A stretch of 64,000 bases of DNA from an uncultured Christensenella sp. GTDB taxonomy: Bacteria > Bacillota > Clostridia > Christensenellales > Borkfalkiaceae. Below are positions 34,930 through 43,978 of the stretch, one piece after another. Numbering within the stretch: the stretch's first letter is position 1; each line of letters begins with the position of its first letter. Where the stretch lies: assembly GCA_910586365.1 (NCBI GenBank), contig CAJUGP010000007.1, forward strand, positions 1-64,000, written 5' to 3'. The notes beneath the pieces are model-generated. The model ran no database searches. It was not told the origin of the DNA and saw only the letters and a program-made list of their open reading frames with translations. The translations under genes and the position numbers were made by a program.

Positions 34930-36447
34930 TCAGCGCAGCCGCCGCAGTCCGTTTTTACCCAACTCGTACACGCTGCCGCACACTTCTTCGAGAAACAAGG
35001 GATCGTGCGACACGGCTATGATCGCGCCCCCGAACGCGCGCAGCGCCGAACGCACCGCGGGCGCGGATAGCGGCGAAAAATTGCGCGTCGGCTCGTCGAG
35101 CAGCAGCACGTTCGCCCGCTGCAAAACCATGTTCAGAAAGATCAGCTTTGCCTGCTGTCCGCCGCTCAGCTCTCCGATTTTCGCGCGCATTTCTTCGGGC
35201 GTGAAATTGAGATTGCCGAGCATGGTGAACGCTTTGGTCTGCGTTTCTTTATCGTAATGCGCTTGCAGATAATGAGAAGGCGTACGCGAAAAATCGAGCG
35301 CGTCGGCGTAATTTTGCGGCATCGACCCGACGCGGACGTCCTGCCGCGCGCGCAAGCTCTTTTCGATCAAACCAAGCAGCGTCGATTTGCCCGCGCCGTT
35401 CCTGCCCGTGATGCCGACGCGTTCGTTCCCCGTAACGGAAAGCACGATGTTTTCGGCGAGCACGTTGCCGCCCGCTTCGAGCCGCGCGAGCGAAAAACCG
35501 AGCACGCGTTTGCCGTGCGGCAGCGTAACCGCAGGATCGAACCGCGCGACGATCTGCGTCTGCACGTCTGGAATTTCCGTCATGTCCTCGCGCTCCCGTT
35601 CGAGCCGATCTGTCTTAGCCGCCGCCGACTGCATGAACCGTTTCGCCCTGCCGTCGCTCGAAGGAATGCCGTCGGGATTTTTCCAGCTCATATTGTTTTT
35701 CGCCTTGTCCGCTTCCCACGCAAGCCGTTCGCGCTTCTTTTTATACTCCGCGCGCTCCTTCAAAGCGATCTGCGTTTGGCGGTTTAACCCCTCTTCGCGC
35801 CGAACGAGGTATTCTTCAAACCCCGTGCGCGATACGGTGATTTTACATTTCGTCTTTTTGATCAGCTGCTCCACGTGGATCACGCCGTTCGCCGCGCCCT
35901 TCAACAGCCTTTCGTCGTGCGAAACGAACAGGACGGGTACGGGGCATGTACGAAGAAACGAGCATAAATAATCCAGCGTGTGCGCGTCGAGATCGTTGGA
36001 CGGCTCGTCGAAAAAGAGCGCGTCGGGATCGGCGCACAGCAATTTGAAAAGGCGCGCCTTCACCCGTTCCCCGCCCGAAACAGAGCGCAGCGTACGCTGC
36101 GAAAAGAGCAGTCCGTCGTCAAGCTCCATTTCGCGCAAGATGCCGTAATGCGCATAAACGTCCTCGTCCGCGAAATACTCGCACAGCGTTTTGTCATATT
36201 CTTCTTCGGGCAAAAACTGCGGGAAATAGGCAAACTTGCCTTCTCGTTTGAGCATGCCCGTATAAGAGGCGTAACGCAAAACGCTCTTTTCGCCGCACAG
36301 CACTTTGACGAGCGTCGATTTGCCGTCGCCCTCCTCGCCGATCACGGCGATCTTATCGCCCCGTTTGAGCACGAACGTAAAATCTTCGATCAAAACCCTG
36401 CCGTCTTTTTGCAGGGTAACGGTTAGTTTGTCCGTTTGTAATAACAT
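34930..36447 (-). CDS. ABC-F ATPase, probable antibiotic-resistance ribosome protection type
   Basis: 505 aa, two ATP-binding domains and no membrane segment. Domain 1: GEEGDGKSTLVKVL, signature SGGERVKA, Walker B ALFFDEPSNDLDAHT. A charged inter-domain linker (about 190-270) follows. Domain 2: GITGRNGAGKSTLLGLI, LSGGQQAKLIFL, VLLLDEPTRNFSPLSAPAVR; the RNFSPLS wording is seen in Lsa/Vga-like ribosome-protection proteins. ABC-F proteins bind the ribosomal E site and displace antibiotics of the lincosamide/streptogramin/pleuromutilin groups. The expression layout (attenuator with a tiny uORF upstream) supports drug induction. Confidence 0.87.
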   Translation of the reverse strand: MLLQTDKLTVTLQKDGRVLIEDFTFVLKRGDKIAVIGEEGDGKSTLVKVLCGEKSVLRYASYTGMLKREGKFAYFPQFLPEEEYDKTLCEYFADEDVYAHYGILREMELDDGLLFSQRTLRSVSGGERVKARLFKLLCADPDALFFDEPSNDLDAHTLDYLCSFLRTCPVPVLFVSHDERLLKGAANGVIHVEQLIKKTKCKITVSRTGFEEYLVRREEGLNRQTQIALKERAEYKKKRERLAWEADKAKNNMSWKNPDGIPSSDGRAKRFMQSAAAKTDRLEREREDMTEIPDVQTQIVARFDPAVTLPHGKRVLGFSLARLEAGGNVLAENIVLSVTGNERVGITGRNGAGKSTLLGLIEKSLRARQDVRVGSMPQNYADALDFSRTPSHYLQAHYDKETQTKAFTMLGNLNFTPEEMRAKIGELSGGQQAKLIFLNMVLQRANVLLLDEPTRNFSPLSAPAVRSALRAFGGAIIAVSHDPLFLEEVCGSVYELGKNGLRRLR

Positions 36448-36463
36448 ATATTTTCCTCCGCAA

Positions 36464-36495
36464 TAAAAAAATCCGTTTGCGGTTTTGCAAACGGA
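36464..36495 (-). terminator. leader attenuator terminator of the ABC-F gene
   Basis: Minus strand: TCCGTTTGC and GCAAACGGA make a perfect 9-bp stem with loop AAAACC, followed by seven T. It ends only about 17 nt before the ABC-F ATG and 5 nt before its GGAGG. It therefore terminates transcription before the gene unless prevented. Confidence 0.85.
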
Positions 36496-36641
36496 GAATA
36501 ACGCGAAAGCGTCCCTCAGGGGGAACCTTCCGCGCGATCCGAATATAATCCGTAAGCAAAATCATCCGCAAAATTAAGAGTGCCGAATGTTCAACTTAAG
36601 ATTATTTCAGAAACGCAACGGTGTTCACCTCGTATGATTTT
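36496..36641 (-). promoter_or_regulatory. ABC-F mRNA leader with a three-codon uORF
   Basis: From the predicted start near 36641 the leader holds GAGGTGA (36625-36631), a 7/7 match to the anti-Shine-Dalgarno. Six nt later is TTG-CGT-TTC-TGA (36618-36607), a Met-Arg-Phe uORF. Further down, CGCGGAAG can pair with CTTTCGCG enclosing TCCC/GGGA, a possible competitor structure ahead of the terminator. Such leaders let ribosomes stalled by an antibiotic on a short uORF block terminator formation. Confidence 0.65.
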
Positions 36642-36647
36642 TTCAAT

Positions 36648-36676
36648 ATTGTAGCACCTGCGGGCGCGTTTGTCAA
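36648..36676 (-). promoter_or_regulatory. promoter of the ABC-F leader transcript
   Basis: Minus-strand -35 TTGACA (36671-36676) and -10 TACAAT (36648-36653) with a 17-bp spacer. The -35 overlaps the stop codon of the DUF3737 gene. Confidence 0.8.
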
Positions 36677-37515
36677 CCGAAAATCACTTCGCATTGGCAG
36701 GGATATACGCTATCTTCGGTATAAATCAGCTCGCCGATCTTATCGGCGACGATTTTGCCCGCGCGCGGATTTTTCACCGAATCGAGAGAACCGACGATAT
36801 GCGCGTCCACCTCGGAATATTCAAACGCCAAATCGCACCGCTCGGTTTTGCAGTTGATCAGCTTCAACCCCTTGCAGTAGCAAAGCGGCTGCGTGCCGAT
36901 GATCGTGCAGTCGAGAAACGTTACGTTTTCCGAATACCACCCCAAATATTCGCCTTTGACGACGCAGTTTTTCAGCGTGACGTTTTTCGCATGCCAAAAC
37001 GCGTCTTTGGTATCGAGGCGGCAATCCTCCAACACAACGTTCTGCGTATACTGAAAGGAATACTTCCCCGAAAATTGCGTGCCGCGCAGCGTCAGATCGG
37101 CGGACAGCAGAAAGGCATATTCGCTTTCGATCGCGCAGCGTTCGAGCAAAAGAGCGCCGCTCTTCCACCCGAATTCGGGCGAAACGATTTGCGTATCGCG
37201 TATTTGCACGTTATGGCATTCGCGCACTGCTTTGATGCCGTGCAGCTTGCTTTGTTCGATCGAAACGTTATGCGTATACCACAGCGCGGCGCGGCAGTTT
37301 TCCGTCAGTTCGGCGCGGAGAAGCCGCACGTTATCGTCGTGCCAAAGCGGATAACGCAAATTGAGAAAACAATCCTCTAAAATCAGATTTTTACTTTCTT
37401 TGAGCGCCGACTCGCCGTCCTCTTCGCCGTCGAACGCGCAGCTTATGAAATGCAGTCCGTCCGATCCGTACAAATCGCGTTCGTGCGGAAAGCGTTCCCC
37501 TTGTATGATCTTCAT
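36673..37515 (-). CDS. DUF3737-family protein, right-handed repeat fold
   Basis: 280 aa. Many short beta-strand repeats of the type CxFxxxxxLWHxxNVxLxxxxL: DCFLNLRYPLWHDDNVRLLRA, CRAALWYTHNVSIEQSKL, FQYTQNVVLEDCRLDTKDAF. This matches DUF3737 (a beta-helix-like protein with no established function). No signal peptide. The last bases overlap the ABC-F promoter, but no terminator separates the genes. A flavoprotein gene ends 15 bp upstream, so the two are probably co-transcribed. Confidence 0.82.
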   Translation of the reverse strand: MKIIQGERFPHERDLYGSDGLHFISCAFDGEEDGESALKESKNLILEDCFLNLRYPLWHDDNVRLLRAELTENCRAALWYTHNVSIEQSKLHGIKAVRECHNVQIRDTQIVSPEFGWKSGALLLERCAIESEYAFLLSADLTLRGTQFSGKYSFQYTQNVVLEDCRLDTKDAFWHAKNVTLKNCVVKGEYLGWYSENVTFLDCTIIGTQPLCYCKGLKLINCKTERCDLAFEYSEVDAHIVGSLDSVKNPRAGKIVADKIGELIYTEDSVYPCQCEVIFG

Positions 37516-37530
37516 GCGTGTTTCCTTCGT

Positions 37531-38154
37531 TTAACGGATAAAATTCGTGCGCGCCGTTTTTTCGGGTTTGGGCGCGGCAATCCCCGCCTGTTTGCCCGCC
37601 TCGATACATTTGAGCATCCAAGCCATGTTGCGCCCTAAGTTGCGCATGGTCTGCATGCCTTCCTCGTCTTGCAGCACGTCCGAGGGCTGCGCGCCGTGCA
37701 CCATGTTCCAATAAGTGGAAGAGATAACGGGCATGCCTACGATGGAAAGATGCTTTTGCAGATCGTCGAGCGAACACGTCGTGCCCCCTCTGCGCGCCGA
37801 TACGACGACGGCGCCCGGTTTGAGCGCGAACGATTTGCTCGAAGAATAGAACATTCTGTCCATGGCGCAAAGCAGTCTGCCGCACGCATGCGCGTAATAT
37901 ACGGGCGAACCGAACACAAAGCCGTCGGCCTCCATCGCCTTTTCGCCCCACGCATTCACGACGTCGTTCCCGAACACGCAGCGGTGCGTCTGCTTGCACG
38001 ATCCGCACGCGATGCAGTCCTGCACGGGCTGCGCGCCGATCCAGAGAATTTCCGTTTCGATCCCCTCTTCGCCCAAAACGCGCGCGACCTCGCTAAGCGC
38101 CGTGTACGTGCACCCCTTTTCGTGAATGCTGCCGTTAAACAATAAAACTTTCAT
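37531..38154 (-). CDS. flavodoxin-fold NAD(P)H-dependent FMN reductase-type protein
   Basis: 207 aa. FMN-binding loop NGSIHEKGCTYTALSEVA (about 8-25), IACGSCKQTHRC (iron-sulfur flavoprotein-type Cys motif near 48-60), and ADGFVFGSPVYYAHACGRL (about 76-94) are the standard blocks of the multimeric flavodoxin WrbA/ISF superfamily. Only part of the ISF cysteine set is present, so a cluster is uncertain. It likely reduces small electrophiles or quinones, or serves in redox metabolism. Confidence 0.85.
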   Translation of the reverse strand: MKVLLFNGSIHEKGCTYTALSEVARVLGEEGIETEILWIGAQPVQDCIACGSCKQTHRCVFGNDVVNAWGEKAMEADGFVFGSPVYYAHACGRLLCAMDRMFYSSSKSFALKPGAVVVSARRGGTTCSLDDLQKHLSIVGMPVISSTYWNMVHGAQPSDVLQDEEGMQTMRNLGRNMAWMLKCIEAGKQAGIAAPKPEKTARTNFIR

Positions 38155-38282
38155 AATATGCTCCTTACGTTCTCCCGTTCTTGTTTCGCAGCTCTATTAT
38201 AACCGACCGCCGCAAAAAAAGCAACTACTTCTTTTTTATGGTCATCTATGTCAAAAAAGCATGGAGTTTTTCGATCCGTAAT

Positions 38283-38312
38283 TTGACAGCCGCCCCGTCG
38301 GTGTGTTATAAT
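38283..38312 (+). promoter_or_regulatory. promoter of leuCDB
   Basis: TTGACA (38283-38288) and TATAAT (38307-38312), spacer 18 bp, followed by AAGGAG and the leuC ATG at 38338. The leader is too short for a T-box or attenuator. Confidence 0.8.
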
Positions 38313-38337
38313 AAACGCTAATTAAGGAGTTTACGGT

Positions 38338-39594
38338 ATGGGAATGACTCTTACGCAGAAAATACTTGCGGCGCACGCAGGACTTCAAACGGTGGAAGCG
38401 GGGCAGCTTATCGAAGCCGAACTCGATTTGGTGCTTGCCAACGACATCACCGCGCCCGTTGCGATCGCCGAACTCGAAAAAATCGGCGGGCATGTAAAAC
38501 ACTCCGATAAAATCGCGCTCGTGATGGATCACTTCGCGCCGAACAAAGATATCGCCTCGGCTTGTCAGGTGAAATGCACGCGCGATTTTGCCGCGCGGGA
38601 AAAGATAAACGCCTTTTTCGACGTGGGGCGCATGGGCATCGAGCACGCTCTTCTGCCCGAACAGGGGCTTGTCGGCGCGGGCGACTGCGTGATCGGCGCA
38701 GACAGCCACACCTGCACGTACGGCGCGCTCGGCGCGTTCTCGACGGGCGTCGGCTCGACCGACCTTGCCGCCGCCATGCTGACGGGAAAATGTTGGTTCA
38801 AAGTCCCCGCCGCCGTCAATTTTTCTCTAAAAGGAACACTTCCCCCCTTCGTTACGGGCAAAGACCTGATTCTGCATATCATCGGTCAAATCGGCGTAGA
38901 CGGCGCGCTCTACCGCTCCATGGAATTTTCGGGCGAAGGCGTGGCGGCACTGAGCATGGACGATCGGTTCACGGTTTGCAACATGGCGATCGAGGCGGGC
39001 GCGAAGAACGGCGTGTTCCCCGTAGACGAACAAACCCTTGCTTACATGAAAGACCGTTTCCGCCGCCCCGTGAAAATTTACGAGGCAGACGGCGACGCCG
39101 TTTACGAAAAAACGATCGAAATAAATCTTCACGCATTGCAGCCCACGGTAGCCTTCCCCCACCTTCCCGAAAACGCAAAGACGGCATGGGAAGAGATCAA
39201 AATCGATCAAGTCGTGATCGGCTCGTGCACGAACGGACGCCTTTCCGACTTGCGGCAGGCAGCCGAGATCTTACGGGGCAGGCATGTTGCGGACGGCGTA
39301 CGCTGCATCGTCATTCCCGCCACGCAGCAGATTTATCTGCAAGCGCTGCGCGAAGGACTGCTCGAAACGTTTATCAAGGCAGGCGCCGTCGTTTCCACCC
39401 CCACGTGCGGACCGTGTTTGGGCGGTCATATGGGGATCCTTGCCGACGGCGAACGGTGCGTTTCCACCACCAACCGCAACTTCGTCGGGCGAATGGGACA
39501 TATCACGAGCGAAATCTATCTTGCCTCGCCCTACACGGCGGCGGCAAGCGCGGTCGCGGGCAGACTCGTCACCGCAAAGGAGATCCTGTCATGA
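38338..39594 (+). CDS. leuC: 3-isopropylmalate dehydratase large subunit
   Basis: 418 aa, the short LeuC2 type. Aconitase-family [4Fe-4S] Cys residues: [26 protein letters not shown] and [12 protein letters not shown]. With LeuD it isomerises 2-isopropylmalate to 3-isopropylmalate in leucine biosynthesis. Stop overlaps the leuD ATG in an ATGA junction. Own strong promoter. Confidence 0.96.
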   Translation: MGMTLTQKILAAHAGLQTVEAGQLIEAELDLVLANDITAPVAIAELEKIGGHVKHSDKIALVMDHFAPNKDIASACQVKCTRDFAAREKINAFFDVGRMGIEHALLPEQGLVGAGDCVIGADSHTCTYGALGAFSTGVGSTDLAAAMLTGKCWFKVPAAVNFSLKGTLPPFVTGKDLILHIIGQIGVDGALYRSMEFSGEGVAALSMDDRFTVCNMAIEAGAKNGVFPVDEQTLAYMKDRFRRPVKIYEADGDAVYEKTIEINLHALQPTVAFPHLPENAKTAWEEIKIDQVVIGSCTNGRLSDLRQAAEILRGRHVADGVRCIVIPATQQIYLQALREGLLETFIKAGAVVSTPTCGPCLGGHMGILADGERCVSTTNRNFVGRMGHITSEIYLASPYTAAASAVAGRLVTAKEILS

Positions 39595-40073
39595 CGGTGC
39601 AAGGACGCGTTCACAAATACGGCAGCGACGTCGATACCGACGTTATCATTCCCGCACGTTATCTCAACACGGCGAGCGCCAAGGAGCTTGCCAAACACTG
39701 CATGGAAGATCTCGACCGAGATTTTATCAACAAAGTGCAAAAAGGCGATATCATGGTCGCGGAAGATAACTTCGGGTGCGGCTCGTCGCGCGAACATGCC
39801 CCCCTTGCGATCAAAACGAGCGGCGTTTCGCTCGTCATTGCAAACTCGTTCGCGCGGATCTTCTACCGCAACGCCATCAACATCGGGCTGCCCATTTTGG
39901 AATGTCCCGAAGCGGTGAAAGATATTTCGGCGGGCGACGTCGTTTCGTGCGATTTAGCGACGGGGATCATCACAAATCAAACGACGGGCAAAGCCTTTAC
40001 CGCGCAGCCCTTTCCGCCCTTTATTCAGAAAATCATCGACGCGGGCGGACTGTTGGCGTCGTTAAAGAAATAA
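39591..40073 (+). CDS. leuD: 3-isopropylmalate dehydratase small subunit
   Basis: 160 aa from the ATG at 39591, which overlaps the leuC stop; the open frame extends further upstream only as a shadow of leuC. Swivel-domain motifs [16 protein letters not shown] and [18 protein letters not shown] are typical of LeuD. Completes the heterodimeric isomerase with LeuC. Confidence 0.96.
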   Translation: MTVQGRVHKYGSDVDTDVIIPARYLNTASAKELAKHCMEDLDRDFINKVQKGDIMVAEDNFGCGSSREHAPLAIKTSGVSLVIANSFARIFYRNAINIGLPILECPEAVKDISAGDVVSCDLATGIITNQTTGKAFTAQPFPPFIQKIIDAGGLLASLKK

Positions 40074-40074
40074 C

Positions 40075-40496
40075 ATGATACGCAAGAACAAAAACGCCGA
40101 ATCGATCGGCGTCGCCGTTGTGACCGCGAGCGCTTTGGCGGCGCTGTTCGTGCAGATTTTTTGGGATACCGAACACCCCGCCAATCGGAAAAACGGCTCG
40201 GCACGCTCGCGCCCGATAAAAAAGTCTTTTCCGTCAGTCTGTACGGCGAAATCGACCTTGATATGCTGCTGCATGCGCACACGCTCGACGCAAAGAAATC
40301 CGAACGGAGAAAAGCGGACGACGCCTTTCGGGGCGAAGTCAAAATCGATCTTAACAACCTGCACACCCTTCGCGGTAAAACGGTGATCGTAGATGAATAT
40401 TTATTCGCGGCGATGCAGGCGCTCGAATTCTTCAAACCGCTTTTCAAATACAATACCGTTGTTTCGTACAACGTTTTAGGCGAGGACATAGCATGA
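40075..40496 (+). pseudogene. split ORF between leuD and leuB: frameshifted or frameshift-translated small membrane protein
   Basis: An ATG 1 bp after the leuD stop opens a frame with one membrane helix (IGVAVVTASALAALFVQIFW). That frame then loses sense after about 40 codons. The -1 frame continues with a good coding segment (LGTLAPDKKVFSVSLYGEID ... [11 protein letters not shown]) that ends in an ATGA overlap with leuB. The switch point fits GAAAAAC at 40188-40194. A -1 slip there gives a 140-aa protein. Either programmed frameshifting, a recent single-base mutation, or an assembly error in the A run. Function unknown. Confidence 0.6.
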
Positions 40497-41569
40497 AAAA
40501 AACGATTGCAGTATTAGCGGGCGACGGGATCGGACCCGAAATCACGGACGGCGCGATCGCCGTATTGCAAGCCGTCGCGCAAAAATTCGGGCATGAATTT
40601 GCGTTTGAACACTACCCGATCGGCGGCTGCGCGATCGACCGCTGCGGCGTTCCCCTTCCGCCCGAAACGGTGGAAGGCTGCCTTGCTTCCGACAGCGTGC
40701 TGCTCGGCGCGGTGGGCGGTTACAAATGGGACGGCATGGCGGGCGATACACGCCCCGAAGCAGGGCTTTTGGGCATTCGCAAAGCCATGGGACTTTATTC
40801 CAACATTCGCCCCGCACGGCTCTTCAAGCAGCTTGCAAGCGCTTCTCCGCTCAAAGAAAGTCTTGTGCAAAACGGCATCGAGATCATCGTCGTGCGCGAA
40901 CTGACGGGCGGCATCTATTTCGGCGAACGCGGCAGTTACGACGACAGCGAGAACGGCGCGACGGCGTGGGATACCGAAAAATATTCGGTTCGGGAAATCG
41001 AACGGATCACGGAAATCGCCTGCCGCCTTGCCGCGAAGCGCTCGAAAAAGATCGTTTCGGTCGATAAAGCGAACGTGCTTGAAAGCTCGCGCCTGTGGCG
41101 CAAAACCGTACATGCCTACGCCGAACGGCATTATCCCGAAATCGCCGTGGAAGATATGCTTGTCGATAACTGCGCCATGCAGATCGTAAAAAACCCCGCG
41201 CAGTTTGACGTGCTTCTGACCTCGAACATGTTCGGCGATATCCTTTCCGACGAAGCGGCGCAGGTAACGGGCTCGATCGGCATGCTTGCGTCCTCTTCCT
41301 TAGGCGAAGGCACGCGCGGTTTATACGAACCCATTCACGGCAGCGCGCCCGACATTGCGGGGCGCGACCTTGCCAACCCCGTGGCGACCATTCTTTCGTG
41401 CGCCATGATGCTGCGCGATTCCTTCGGCTTATATGAAGAATGCGCCGCCGTGGAACGCGCCGTCGAGCGCGTGCTCGAAGAGGGTTACCGCACGGCGGAT
41501 ATCTTTGCGGAAGGCATGAAAAAAATCGGCTGCCGCGAAATGGCGCGCCTGATCGCCGAATGCGTTTGA
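40493..41569 (+). CDS. leuB: 3-isopropylmalate dehydrogenase
   Basis: 358 aa. Nucleotide and substrate blocks: [63 protein letters not shown] and [19 protein letters not shown]. Oxidises and decarboxylates 3-isopropylmalate with NAD to 4-methyl-2-oxopentanoate. The ATGA overlap with the upstream frame implies translational coupling. leuA is not in this operon but at 48.7-50.4 kb under a T-box. Confidence 0.97.
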   Translation: MKKTIAVLAGDGIGPEITDGAIAVLQAVAQKFGHEFAFEHYPIGGCAIDRCGVPLPPETVEGCLASDSVLLGAVGGYKWDGMAGDTRPEAGLLGIRKAMGLYSNIRPARLFKQLASASPLKESLVQNGIEIIVVRELTGGIYFGERGSYDDSENGATAWDTEKYSVREIERITEIACRLAAKRSKKIVSVDKANVLESSRLWRKTVHAYAERHYPEIAVEDMLVDNCAMQIVKNPAQFDVLLTSNMFGDILSDEAAQVTGSIGMLASSSLGEGTRGLYEPIHGSAPDIAGRDLANPVATILSCAMMLRDSFGLYEECAAVERAVERVLEEGYRTADIFAEGMKKIGCREMARLIAECV

Positions 41570-41624
41570 TCCGCGTTCGACCCTTCCGCCCGTCAGCCTA
41601 CATTCCCTGTCCGTCAGCCTGCAT

Positions 41625-41760
41625 TCCCCGCCTGTCATTCTGAGCACAGCCGAAGAATCTCGCGTATCCCGCCTGTCATTCTGAGCGTAGCCGAAGAATC
41701 CCCTTTTCAATACTAAACCAAGATATTTCGACTCCACTTCGTTCCGCTCAATATGACAAG
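41625..41760. repeat. two REP-like interspersed repeat copies
   Basis: Two near-identical copies of CCTGTCATTCTGAGC..AGCCGAAGAATC (about 41629-41660 and 41669-41700), then a related TTCGACTCC..TTCCGCTC..ATGAC segment. These match a dispersed imperfect palindrome type known in many genomes. The 225-bp leuB-yggS gap holds little else. Confidence 0.7.
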
Positions 41761-41794
41761 TTTCATTCGTTCTACCCGACAACTCAAAAAAATT

Positions 41795-42481
41795 ATGATC
41801 GAACAAAACGTACAGAATATTCTCAAAGAACTGCAAAACGGCAATGCCTTCGGCGAACGCATCACGCTCGTAGCGGCGACCAAAACGCGCTCGGCGGAAG
41901 AGATCAACCGCGCGATCCGAGCGGGCATTTTAGACGTGGGCGAAAACCGCGTGCAGGAGTTTTGCGAAAAATTCGACGCCGTGCAAGGCGGAAACCGCCA
42001 CTTTATCGGGCATTTGCAAACCAATAAAGTAAAATATCTGATCGGTAAAACGTATTTGTATCACTCCGTCGACCGCGACGAACTTGCCGAAGAGCTTTCA
42101 AAACGTTCTCAAAAAGCAGGCGTCGTTTCGGATATTCTCATTCAGATCAATATCGGCGACGAAGAAAGCAAGGGCGGTTATCCGCTTGCGGAAGGGTTTG
42201 CGGTTTACAAACGGCTTTTAGCAAAAACAGGCTTGCGCGTGCGCGGATTTATGGCGATGCTGCCCCGCTCCGACGACGGTGCGTATTTGGGAACGCTGTG
42301 CGATCAGATGCGCGCGCTGTTTGAAAAAGCGCGCGAACAAGACGAAAATATCGCATATCTTTCGATGGGCATGAGCGGCGATTATAAGCTCTGCCTTGCG
42401 CACGGTGCGAACATGGTGCGCCTCGGCACGGCGGTGTTCGGCGAACGCGCTGCGGTTTACTTTTCCCCAAACCGCGCATAA
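41795..42481 (+). CDS. YggS-family pyridoxal phosphate-binding protein
   Basis: 228 aa from the ATG at 41795; an upstream in-frame ATG lies inside repeat DNA. Fold type III PLP barrel: LVAATKTRSAEEINRAI contains the PLP Lys, then DVGENRVQEFCEKFD, HFIGHLQTNKVKYLI and LSMGMSGDYKLCLAHGANMV RLG at the end. The family controls PLP and amino acid homeostasis with no catalytic activity shown. It often sits near cell-division genes; here it does not. pdxST for PLP synthesis lies 2 kb away. Confidence 0.92.
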   Translation: MIEQNVQNILKELQNGNAFGERITLVAATKTRSAEEINRAIRAGILDVGENRVQEFCEKFDAVQGGNRHFIGHLQTNKVKYLIGKTYLYHSVDRDELAEELSKRSQKAGVVSDILIQINIGDEESKGGYPLAEGFAVYKRLLAKTGLRVRGFMAMLPRSDDGAYLGTLCDQMRALFEKAREQDENIAYLSMGMSGDYKLCLAHGANMVRLGTAVFGERAAVYFSPNRA

Positions 42482-42488
42482 TAACGTT

Positions 42489-43370
42489 ATGCCGAACGCG
42501 ATCACCCATTTCCTTATTGCACAAGACGCCGCGCAGCGTCTGCCCCGCTCCTATGCGGACATGCCTTCCGCCGCGCCCGATTACTACTTTATCGGTTCGC
42601 AAGGCGGCGACCCGCTCTTTTTTTACAAGCCGCTTTCCAAAAAAGAACCCAACTTCGGAAAATTCGTACACCGTTACCGCATATACGAATTTTTTTGCGC
42701 CATGCGCGATCATCTTACCACGCTTACGGGCGTCGAGCTGGAAAAAGCGCGCGCCTATTGCCTCGGCTACGTGACGCATTACAGCACGGACGTATGCTTT
42801 CATCCGTTCGTCTATAATATGATTGCGCCGATCAAATCCAAAAAAAGCGTGCATTATCAAATCGAAAACGATTGGGACGTTTATTTTCTGCGCTCGCGCA
42901 CGGGGCACGAAGCCGAACATTACGCCTTCCCCTTTTCGCCGCGCAAGCTGATCGAGGACGGCGTGCTGTTCCGCATGTATTCGGCGATCGCCCGCGCGCT
43001 CGACAGACGGGAACTGAGCGAAAAAGCCCTTTCCCGCGCCTGGAAGAATTACGGGCATTACCTCGGCTTTTTTCACGGCAGCTGCTATAAAAAATCGGCG
43101 CGGCTGAATAAGCTCGGCAACGGCTTCAAAAAATTGGCGCGCATGTATCCGCGGAAAAACCCCGCCCGAAACGTTCTCGAAAGCGAAGATTTTTTACGGT
43201 TAAGCGAAGGACGCGGCGCGAATGCCGACGAGCTTTTCGAGCGAGCCGTTTCCGACAGTGCGCGCCGCATGATCCTTTTTCTCGCCGCGCTCGACGGCGC
43301 GCCCCTTCCCGAAGAAGAATTCAATTTCCATCTGCTAACGGGCAAAAATGCCGAACAGCTCCCGACCTAA
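42489..43370 (+). CDS. zinc-dependent phospholipase C-like protein
   Basis: 293 aa from the ATG at 42489, 7 bp after the yggS-like stop. His/Asp-rich pattern of the PLC/P1-nuclease fold: MPNAITHFLIAQDAA, YYFIGSQGGDPLFFY, YCLGYVTHYSTDVCFHPFVY and YQIENDWDVYF. No signal peptide, so a cytoplasmic location is likely, unlike secreted phospholipases. The family (zinc-dependent phospholipase C, Firmicutes) is poorly characterised. Ends at a bidirectional terminator. Confidence 0.75.
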   Translation: MPNAITHFLIAQDAAQRLPRSYADMPSAAPDYYFIGSQGGDPLFFYKPLSKKEPNFGKFVHRYRIYEFFCAMRDHLTTLTGVELEKARAYCLGYVTHYSTDVCFHPFVYNMIAPIKSKKSVHYQIENDWDVYFLRSRTGHEAEHYAFPFSPRKLIEDGVLFRMYSAIARALDRRELSEKALSRAWKNYGHYLGFFHGSCYKKSARLNKLGNGFKKLARMYPRKNPARNVLESEDFLRLSEGRGANADELFERAVSDSARRMILFLAALDGAPLPEEEFNFHLLTGKNAEQLPT

Positions 43371-43400
43371 AAAAATCACCCTTGATCGGGTGATTTTTTT
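43371..43400. terminator. bidirectional terminator
   Basis: AAAAAATCACCC and GGGTGATTTTTTT around TTGATC serve the converging phospholipase-like and queH genes. Confidence 0.85.
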
Positions 43401-43978
43401 GAAAATTCGCAGCCGCAATAATTCTGACGGTAAAGGTTGTACTGTTTGGAAAGCGTGACCGACCGAAGATAGCCGCCGCGTTTTTTGAAGTCGGCGGGCA
43501 GATACGAAACGCCGTATTCTTCCTGCAAGGCAAAGCCGATTTCGTTGATGAGCCGCGCGTTCTTTAACGGCGAAACGGTCAGCGTGGTGGAAAAATAATC
43601 GTATCCGCGCGCCTTTGCTTCGCTTGCCGTCCGCGCAAGCCTTAGCTTAAAACACACCGCGCACCGCGCGCCGCCCTCTTTTTCGCCCTCCAATCCGCAC
43701 ACGGCGCGTAAAAATTCGCCGTGATCGTACCCGCAGTCGAAATAATCGGCGTACCCCGTTTCGCGCAGCAGCCTGATCTGTTCGTTTTTGCGCTTTTCGT
43801 ATTCCTCTGCGCCGTCGAGATTGGGATTATAATAAAAAACGCTCGTCCGTATCTTCGCGCTCACCTCTTCGAGACAAGCCGTCGAACAGGGCGCGCAGCA
43901 GCTGTGCAAAAGCAATTTCTTCCCCTGCGCGTTTTCGAGCATTTCAAGCATTCGTTTATCGTAATTGACTGCGTTCAC
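43376..43978 (-). CDS. queH: epoxyqueuosine reductase QueH
   Basis: 200 aa. The paired-Cys motif LLLHSCCAPCSTACLE (about 22-36), YYNPNL, ARCAVCFKLRLART and YCGCEFSK at the end match QueH (DUF208), which reduces epoxyqueuosine to queuosine in tRNA wobble modification. Start overlaps the pdxT stop, so it belongs to the pdxS-pdxT transcript. Confidence 0.93.
   Translation of the reverse strand: MNAVNYDKRMLEMLENAQGKKLLLHSCCAPCSTACLEEVSAKIRTSVFYYNPNLDGAEEYEKRKNEQIRLLRETGYADYFDCGYDHGEFLRAVCGLEGEKEGGARCAVCFKLRLARTASEAKARGYDYFSTTLTVSPLKNARLINEIGFALQEEYGVSYLPADFKKRGGYLRSVTLSKQYNLYRQNYCGCEFSKKSPDQG

Noticed and set aside
36353..36571. Minus-strand 72-codon frame across the ABC-F leader as a leader peptide gene
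   Set aside because: No Shine-Dalgarno before its start, and it overlaps the ABC-F start; the three-codon uORF upstream has a perfect site and is preferred.
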